Origin: an uncultured bacterium
Lineage (GTDB): Bacteria; Cyanobacteriota; Vampirovibrionia; Gastranaerophilales; Gastranaerophilaceae
Direction: 5' to 3'
Length of the DNA stretch: 8,968 bases
Assembly: GCA_900554095.1 (NCBI GenBank)
Contig: USGC01000064.1
Location: 1 to 8,968 of the forward strand
Within the stretch, counting starts at the first letter, position 1. The number at the start of each line of letters is the position of its first letter. The notes under the pieces were generated by a model. The model saw only the letters and a program-made list of their open reading frames with translations. It did no database searches and was not told the origin of the DNA. The position numbers and the translations under genes are program-made. Positions 4,103-8,968 of the stretch are shown piece by piece.

Positions 4103-4762
4103 ATGCAAGCCCGCAGAGCAGCCAGAGAATTGGCATTTATATTATTTTCACAGTTTGATAAAAAGATTACTAACTACTCAAAATCTGACCTTGAAGATAT
4201 TATTTTGAAATCCGTCAGAATTTTAACGAATAATGCGTCTGAAGAATTAAAAATTACAGTTGGGGCGCTTGTTGAGATGCGCAATCAGATTGACGATATT
4301 GAAGCAATGCACGAAACAAATTTGAACAGACCTTTGGGGGTTACAAATGTGCCTGTGCCGCTTCCAATGACGTCTGACATGACAGGCAGAATCAATGAAA
4401 TGATTGATATTGCTGATAAAGCGCTTTTAGCGCTTGAGATTGCAGAGTTTACAACACTTGACGCGCAAAGCGATGTTAAAAATTACGCAATTACTATCGC
4501 TGAATATTTCCAAAAACATCACAAAGAAGTTGATGAGATTATCCAAAAACACGCGCGCAACTGGGATTTGCAGCGCTTGGTTAAAATGGATCGCGACATT
4601 TTGCGCATTGCAATTGTCGAACTTCTGTTTATCAAAGACGCGCCTATGAAAGTTGTGGTTGATGAAGCGCTTGAACTTGCTAAAAAATATTCAACAGATG
4701 ACAGCGCGTCATTTATCAACGGTATCTTAGCGAAAGTTATTGTAGAAAACGGACTTAAATAA
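4103..4762 (+). CDS. nusB: Transcription antitermination factor NusB (long form)
   Basis: An RNA-binding helical protein that pairs with S10 (NusE) on boxA RNA for rRNA antitermination. The start MQARRAARELAFILFSQFD is the NusB N-terminal helix. The C-terminal half carries ARNWDLQRLVKMDRDILRIAIVELLF, then DAPMKVVVDEALELAKKYSTDDSASFINGILAKV, the family's most conserved part. At 219 aa it exceeds the usual 130-160 aa. The extra residues lie between the N-terminal helices and the core (about residues 45-115, including NRPLGVTNVPVPLPM), as in cyanobacterial NusB. The ATG has GAGG 8 nt upstream. The stop overlaps the ftsY start (TAATG), indicating translational coupling. Confidence 0.93.
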   Translation: MQARRAARELAFILFSQFDKKITNYSKSDLEDIILKSVRILTNNASEELKITVGALVEMRNQIDDIEAMHETNLNRPLGVTNVPVPLPMTSDMTGRINEMIDIADKALLALEIAEFTTLDAQSDVKNYAITIAEYFQKHHKEVDEIIQKHARNWDLQRLVKMDRDILRIAIVELLFIKDAPMKVVVDEALELAKKYSTDDSASFINGILAKVIVENGLK

Positions 4763-5676
4763 TGTTCAAATTCTTTTCGGATAAATTTAATAATCTGAAA
4801 CAAGCTGTCTCTAACACAGCGCAAAACCTTGTGGGAAACGTTGTTGAGAGTGTCGCTCAGGAAGAAGAATTTTCCGAATTCGTGCTTGACGATATGGAAG
4901 ATCTTCTTATAAGTGCTGATTTGGGCGTAAACTACGCGGCAGAGCTTGTAGACAAACTTCGCTCGCAAGATAAAATTAAGCCGTCAGATGTCAAAGATTA
5001 CCTGAAATCAGAGTTTTTGAAGACGTTAAAAGACGCGGGCGAAAATACATTGAATTTTAAGGAAAACGAACTTAACATATACTTTATAACCGGTGTAAAC
5101 GGCGTTGGAAAGACAACTTTAATCGGGAAACTTGCTTATAAATTCAAACAGGAAGGCAAAAGAGTGCTTATCGCAGCCGGCGATACATTTCGAGCAGCGG
5201 CCGAAGAGCAGCTTGATATTTGGTCAAAACGCGCCGGCGCTGACATTGTGCGCCGCGACAAGGCAGATCCGGCATCGGTTGTTTACGAGGCAATTCAAAA
5301 GGCCAAAAACGACGGCTATGATGTAATTTTAGTTGATACCGCTGGCCGGCTTCACAACAAATTCAACCTCATGGAAGAGTTGTCCAAAATCAAATCAGTA
5401 ATTGATAAAAACGCACCGGAAAGTCTTCGCGAAACTATGCTTGTATTGGATGCAAACACCGGTCAAAACGGATTGCAGCAGGCAAAGGTTTTTCTGGATG
5501 CCGTAAACCTCACATCAGTCGCGCTTACCAAGCTTGACGGCTCGGCAAAGGGCGCTATAATTCTCGCTGTTGCTAAAGAAATGAAATTACCGGTAAAGCT
5601 TGTGGGTGTCGGCGAAAAAATGGAAGATTTAAAAACTTTTAATTCTGAAGAATTTATAGAAGCGCTTTTTGAGTAA
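4762..5676 (+). CDS. ftsY: Signal recognition particle receptor FtsY
   Basis: The SRP-dependent GTPase docks ribosome-SRP complexes at the membrane. An N domain of mostly helices (residues 1 to about 95) precedes the G domain. This contains the P-loop GVNGVGKTT (111-119), DTFRAAAEEQ (141-150), DTAGR (192-196), TKLD (256-259), and the closing GVGEKMEDLKTF. At 304 aa it is a minimal NG form. The long acidic A domain of E. coli or cyanobacterial FtsY is absent, leaving only MFKFFSDKFNNLKQAV as a possible amphipathic membrane anchor. The usual KLDGTAKGG reads KLDGSAKGA, a mild change at A265. It is FtsY rather than Ffh because the M domain is missing. It overlaps nusB by 1 nt and precedes the next gene by 5 nt. 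Confidence 0.96.
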   Translation: MFKFFSDKFNNLKQAVSNTAQNLVGNVVESVAQEEEFSEFVLDDMEDLLISADLGVNYAAELVDKLRSQDKIKPSDVKDYLKSEFLKTLKDAGENTLNFKENELNIYFITGVNGVGKTTLIGKLAYKFKQEGKRVLIAAGDTFRAAAEEQLDIWSKRAGADIVRRDKADPASVVYEAIQKAKNDGYDVILVDTAGRLHNKFNLMEELSKIKSVIDKNAPESLRETMLVLDANTGQNGLQQAKVFLDAVNLTSVALTKLDGSAKGAIILAVAKEMKLPVKLVGVGEKMEDLKTFNSEEFIEALFE

Positions 5677-5681
5677 AAATT

Positions 5682-6299
5682 ATGAAAATTTTAAAAGAGA
5701 CGACAAGTATATTAAATAACAAAATTCGTCTGTATGGCGGGAAAAAGAACAATCATACCCTTGTGATTGGCGTTTTTCACGGCGATGAACCTCAGGGAAA
5801 ATTTTTGATTGAAAAATATATTTCAGAAAACCTGGATAGTCCGCTTCTTTTTGTGCCCTGCCTTAATCCTGACGGAATGGCTGAAAATAAACGCACTAAC
5901 GCAAACGGAATTGATTTAAACCGGAATTTTCCGACAGAAAACTGGGAATATACCGCACGTGATGAGTTTTTTGGCGGCGAGCGGCCTGCAAGCGAGATTG
6001 AAACAAAGTTTGTGATGGAAGTTATTGAAGAATACAAGCCAACGTTAATATTGACACTTCACGCGCCTTTCAAGGTGGTGAATTACGACGGAGACGCAAA
6101 AGAGATTTCCAAAAAAATATCAAAAATCATCAAGTATCCGGTGGAAGAAAACATTGGCTATCCAACCCCGGGAAGCTTTGGTACTTATGCAGGGGTAGAA
6201 AAGAAAATTCCCGCAATAACATTAGAACTGGATGAAACCTGTCCTGTTGAAGAACTGGTTTCACCCGTTTTTGAAATATTTAAACTCCTTGAAAATTAG
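5682..6299 (+). CDS. mpaA: M14-family murein peptide amidase (MpaA-like)
   Basis: This is a zinc carboxypeptidase-fold enzyme. Zinc ligands are H33 and E36 in FHGDEP and H127 in LTLHAPF. The substrate-binding NPDG (62-65) and NANGIDLNRNFP (73-84) follow. The likely catalytic Glu is E182 in ITLELDE. The stretch GYPTPGSFGTYAG (159-171) closely recalls E. coli MpaA, which cleaves the gamma-D-Glu-meso-diaminopimelate bond of recycled murein tripeptide in the cytoplasm. No signal peptide is visible, consistent with recycling. At 205 aa it is slightly shorter than E. coli MpaA. The start lies 5 nt after the ftsY stop with only a weak ribosome site, so coupling to ftsY is likely. Its end overlaps the converging EF-hand gene by 4 bp. 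The exact substrate is inferred from motif likeness. A generic M14 peptidase is the alternative. Confidence 0.78.
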   Translation: MKILKETTSILNNKIRLYGGKKNNHTLVIGVFHGDEPQGKFLIEKYISENLDSPLLFVPCLNPDGMAENKRTNANGIDLNRNFPTENWEYTARDEFFGGERPASEIETKFVMEVIEEYKPTLILTLHAPFKVVNYDGDAKEISKKISKIIKYPVEENIGYPTPGSFGTYAGVEKKIPAITLELDETCPVEELVSPVFEIFKLLEN

Positions 6300-6736
6300 T
6301 CGTTCTTTTCAATGCCGAATTCAAAAGGCGCACCGTTTTCTGTGCTGAATACAGCACCGCCTTCGCCTTTTTCGACGTAAGCGTTTGCGCCGTCATCGCC
6401 GGCGTCAAAGACATAGTATTTAGAATCTTTTGCGACGCCTTGGTTTAACTTTTCAGCCAATTTCGGGTCAGTGTCTTTTTGATCAATTTTGCCGTCTTTG
6501 TTCGTGTCCATTTTTTCTAAGGTCAAACCTGTCAATTGAAAATCGGAATCTTTTTTTCCGTCGCCGGTCAGGACAAGCTCACCGTTTTTAAGCTTGCTCA
6601 TATCGTACTCGTTTTTGCCAATGGTAACTTTTTTGCCAAGCGGAATTAGAAATGTTTCGTTTTTGCCTGTTTTGGTGTTTTTTAACGTAATTTTGTTGTA
6701 GTCAGGCGTGTTGCCGCCATTAATTTTTTCAACCAT
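6296..6736 (-). CDS. Small EF-hand-loop protein, function unknown
   Basis: It encodes 146 aa, starts with ATG, and has AAGGA 8 nt upstream. A single 12-residue calcium-loop motif, DTNKDGKIDQKD (77-88), has Asp/Asn at positions 1, 3 and 5, Gly at 6 and Ile at 8, but Asp instead of the typical Glu at position 12. Flanking sequence does not show a clear partner loop. The N-terminal 70 residues look beta-rich and Lys/Gly/Asn-rich (ITLKNTKTGKNETFLIPLGKKVTIGKNEYD). The end is acidic and Gly-rich (DAGDDGANAYVEKGEGGAVF). No signal peptide or membrane segment is visible. The composition suggests a soluble or non-classically exported protein. I do not recognise a family beyond the loop. Upstream at 6774-6788 is a short dyad ATACTT-tat-AAGTAT that may be a control site. 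Confidence 0.75.
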   Translation of the reverse strand: MVEKINGGNTPDYNKITLKNTKTGKNETFLIPLGKKVTIGKNEYDMSKLKNGELVLTGDGKKDSDFQLTGLTLEKMDTNKDGKIDQKDTDPKLAEKLNQGVAKDSKYYVFDAGDDGANAYVEKGEGGAVFSTENGAPFEFGIEKND

Positions 6737-6886
6737 GATAATATCCTTTTTTTGTACTTCACAACTTTCGTATATACTTTATAAGTATTTTTTATATAGA
6801 AAAGAGAAATAGTTACTAATATATGTAAATAAATATACCATAAGAAAAAAAATTTGTGTGTATTTTAACAAAAATGTAATATTTTG

Positions 6887-8272
6887 TTATATTTTTGCAA
6901 TATTTTGTGAATTTAATTTTTCTAACGCTCTATCTGATAATTTTCCATATTTCAATTTTTTTTCTGATATCTTTTTTCCCTCTAGCTCTGGTAAAATCCC
7001 GTAATTTGCATTCATTGGTTGAAATTTTTCATTTGGCGTCGATATATATTGAGCCAAAGCTCCTATCATTGTATATTCAGAAAACTCAATTTTTTCTTCT
7101 TGTTTTAATTGCTTTACAGCATTTATTCCAGCAACTAATCCAGATGAAATAGATTCTACATATCCTTCTACTCCTGTAATTTGTCCCGCAAAATATATGT
7201 TTTTGTTTTTCTTTAATTGATAGGTTCTATCTAATAATTTTGTAGAATTTATGAAAGTATTTCTATGCATTACTCCATATTTTGCAAATTCCGCATTTTC
7301 TAAACCTGGTATCATACTAAATACTCGTTTTTGTTCTCCAAATTTTAAATTTGTTTGGAATCCAACAATATTATAAATTGTTGCATCTTTATTGTCTTGC
7401 CTTAACTGAACTAGTGCATATGGCCTGTAACCTGTACGTGGATCTGTAAATCCCATTGGCTTTAATGGGCCATATCTTAATGTATCTATTCCTCTCTTTG
7501 CCATTACTTCAACTGGCATACAGCCTTCAAAAATTTCTCTTTTTTCAAATTGATGTAATTCTACAACCTCTGCATTAACTAATTCATTCCAAAAATGTTC
7601 ATATTCTTCTTTATTCATTGGAAGATTTATATAGCTTGCATCTCCATCATTTTTCTGCTTTGCTTTCCATTCTTCTACATCTTCATCTTTAGCTCTTTCT
7701 TGTTCATATCTATTGCCATAAAAAGCTATATTCATGTCAATACTATCTTTGAATATTATTGGTGCTGCTGCATCATAAAAGTGTAAGTCATCTTCTCCTG
7801 TAAGTTCTAAAATTTGCTTAGATAAGGCATCAGAAGTAAGTGGGCCTGTTGCAATTATAACAATTCCATCTTTTGCAATGCTTTCTATTGATAGTCCATC
7901 TTTTCCAATTTCTTGCCTTATTATTTCTACATTTTCCATGTTTTCTAAGGTTTCTGTAACCTTTTTAGAAAACACCTCTCTATCAACAGCTAGAGCCTGT
8001 CCTGCTGGCACGGCAGTTTCATCAGCAACTTTAATAAGAAGGGAATCTAAATTTCTTAGTTCTTCCTTTAAAAGTCCACAAGCATTCGTGTGCAAATTAG
8101 ACTTAAAAGAATTGCTACAAACAATCTCTGCTAAATTATTATTCGAATGTGCTTGCGAAAAATTATTAGGTTTCATCTCATATAACTTAACTTTTATGCC
8201 TCTTTTAGCAATCTGGTACGTAGCCTCAGAACCAGCTAATCCGCCACCAACGACAGTTATAAAATCATTCAT
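6887..8272 (-). CDS. trmFO: FAD/folate-dependent tRNA m5U54 methyltransferase
   Basis: It methylates U54 in the T-loop of tRNAs using methylenetetrahydrofolate and reduced FAD. The FAD motif VVGGGLAGSEA is at 7-17. The two functional cysteines of the family are present as C52 (AEIVCSNSFKS) and C251 (FEGCMPVEVMAKRG, equivalent to C226 in B. subtilis). TLRYGPLKPMG, RPYALVQLRQDN and FAGQITGVEGYVES are standard family blocks. The start is placed at the ATG at 8272 because AAAGGA lies 6 nt before it. In-frame starts at 8287 and 8290 have no such site. The protein is 461 aa, longer than the usual ~435-440. About 17 extra charged residues (near 188-210, YEQERAKDEDVEEWKAKQKN) precede the DGDASYINLPM block. 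Codon use is strongly A/T-biased compared with the genes before 6740, and its motif wording resembles Clostridia. Confidence 0.95.
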   Translation of the reverse strand: MNDFITVVGGGLAGSEATYQIAKRGIKVKLYEMKPNNFSQAHSNNNLAEIVCSNSFKSNLHTNACGLLKEELRNLDSLLIKVADETAVPAGQALAVDREVFSKKVTETLENMENVEIIRQEIGKDGLSIESIAKDGIVIIATGPLTSDALSKQILELTGEDDLHFYDAAAPIIFKDSIDMNIAFYGNRYEQERAKDEDVEEWKAKQKNDGDASYINLPMNKEEYEHFWNELVNAEVVELHQFEKREIFEGCMPVEVMAKRGIDTLRYGPLKPMGFTDPRTGYRPYALVQLRQDNKDATIYNIVGFQTNLKFGEQKRVFSMIPGLENAEFAKYGVMHRNTFINSTKLLDRTYQLKKNKNIYFAGQITGVEGYVESISSGLVAGINAVKQLKQEEKIEFSEYTMIGALAQYISTPNEKFQPMNANYGILPELEGKKISEKKLKYGKLSDRALEKLNSQNIAKI

Positions 8273-8340
8273 ACTATATCCTTTCATCACTCATTAGTAA
8301 TACTAAATTTATATTAATATGTAAGAATAATTTCATTTTG

Positions 8341-8389
8341 AAAAATAAGGTCGAGCCCGCCTTTTGAGGAGTCCGAAGGAGCTCCGACC
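8341..8389 (-). terminator. GC-rich hairpin, probable terminator of the M24 gene
   Basis: On the minus strand, GGTCGgAGC (8389-8381) pairs with GCTCGACC (8356-8349) around a 24-nt segment that can itself fold as GGAG(g)TCC-TTC-GGACTCC-type pairing (8368-8385). It is followed by TTATTTTT. It is a sharp GC-rich island in very AT-rich DNA, in the 172-bp gap between the M24 gene and trmFO. Confidence 0.5.
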
Positions 8390-8444
8390 AAGCACAACAT
8401 GTTGAAATTTCGTAAAAAGTTAATATGTCTCATTTTAACTAATT

Positions 8445-8968
8445 TTATTCGTCTACAACCACATAATCTTTTTCTGACTTTGTTAAACTTGTACTCATTC
8501 CCCTGTTTACAAGCACCGTATCTTCTATTCTTACACCAAATTGATTTGGTATATATATTCCTGGTTCATCTGTTACTATCATATTATTTTTTAACACAAA
8601 GTCAACTCTAGTACTTGCATACGGAAATTCGTGTATCTGTAATCCTACTCCATGTCCTAACGCATGTATTAAGTCATATCCATGTAATTTAAAATCGTTT
8701 TCAACCATTCTACTTACAAGCTTTAGGTTTACTCCTTCTTTCATTTCATTAATTACCTGTCTCTGATTTTTTAAAACTAGTTCATATACTGGTTTTACTT
8801 CTTCTGGTACATATCCTGCAAATATCGTTCTTGTCATATCTGAACAATATCCTTTGTATTTACACCCCATATCTATTGTTATTGGGTCTCCTGCCTCTAT
8901 TTTTTTATTTGTTGGTACTGCATGTGGCATAGATGAATTTTTACCAGACGCAACAATTGTACTAAAAG
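8445..8968 (-). CDS. M24-family metallopeptidase (Xaa-Pro aminopeptidase-like), N-terminus cut off
   Basis: The frame is open to the window edge and reads FSTIVASGKNSSMPHAVP before the first internal ATG at 8930, so the start and the N-terminal creatinase-like domain are missing. The catalytic pita-bread domain is visible. Its two metal-binding Asp are in TIDMGCKYKGYCSDMTRT, the His is in HALGHGVGLQIHEFP, and the two Glu are in TDEPGIYIP and VRIEDTVLV. All five dimetal ligands are therefore present, along with the second His of IHE. It probably removes N-terminal residues before proline in cytoplasmic peptides. PepP and PepQ types cannot be separated without the N-terminus. Base composition and motif wording are Clostridia-like and match trmFO rather than the first 6.7 kb. 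Confidence 0.9.
   Translation of the reverse strand, partial: FSTIVASGKNSSMPHAVPTNKKIEAGDPITIDMGCKYKGYCSDMTRTIFAGYVPEEVKPVYELVLKNQRQVINEMKEGVNLKLVSRMVENDFKLHGYDLIHALGHGVGLQIHEFPYASTRVDFVLKNNMIVTDEPGIYIPNQFGVRIEDTVLVNRGMSTSLTKSEKDYVVVDE

Noticed and set aside
6867..6889. AACAAAA/TTTTGTT hairpin at the trmFO stop as a terminator
   Set aside because: Only A-T pairs apart from one C-G and embedded in poly-A/T DNA; too weak to call.

Overview
The window reads as two parts with different base composition. Positions 1 to about 6740 look like a gut-type non-photosynthetic cyanobacterial relative (Melainabacteria/Gastranaerophilales). This is an inference from a Gastranaerophilales-style prepilin tail, a long (219 aa) cyanobacterial-type NusB, and the gene style. 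From about 6740 to the end the DNA is much richer in A+T, and trmFO and an M24 aminopeptidase read like Clostridia/Firmicutes proteins. That is either a lateral acquisition or a contig join, and the sequence alone cannot decide which.

Layout: (1) 1-599, C-terminal part of a type IV/type II-secretion pilin-like protein. (2) 647-1885, a shortened dihydrolipoamide dehydrogenase (lpdA), tail to tail with a small secreted protein (1888-2145, minus). That gene diverges from lipoyl synthase lipA (2200-3042) at a perfectly palindromic -10 region. lpdA and lipA both serve lipoate-dependent enzymes. (3) 3043-4102 has no large gene but is densely organised. It holds two tandem RNA cassettes, each with a short hydrophobic ORF behind a strong ribosome binding site and a convergent minus-strand antisense RNA of about 90-96 nt with its own promoter and terminator. 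Next come a 69-aa HTH-like protein on the minus strand, a 12-bp-arm operator-like dyad centred on overlapping back-to-back -35 boxes, and a promoter-to-terminator small RNA of about 117 nt. (4) 4103-6299, a tight operon nusB-ftsY-mpaA-like. (5) 6296-6736 minus, a small protein with an EF-hand loop. (6) 6887-8272 minus, trmFO. (7) 8445-8968 minus, the C-terminal part of an M24 aminopeptidase, followed by a GC-rich hairpin.

The most interesting part is 3089-3640. The two cassettes are direct repeats, and their differences fall as compensatory base changes in at least three helices. One of these helices lies inside the short ORF. Read on the minus strand it is followed by TTTTT, so it looks like the intrinsic terminator of the antisense RNA. 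At the same distance beyond the 3' end of each plus-strand RNA lies a minus-strand promoter (TTGAAT or TTGAAA, 16 nt, TATAAT). This is the layout of a convergent type I toxin-antitoxin system (compare bsrG/SR4, txpA/RatA, fst/par), and I do not recognise the peptide family. The HTH gene reads into cassette 2 from outside with no terminator of its own, so its mRNA would carry antisense RNA 2 as a 3' tail. This could link a repressor switch to the antitoxin.
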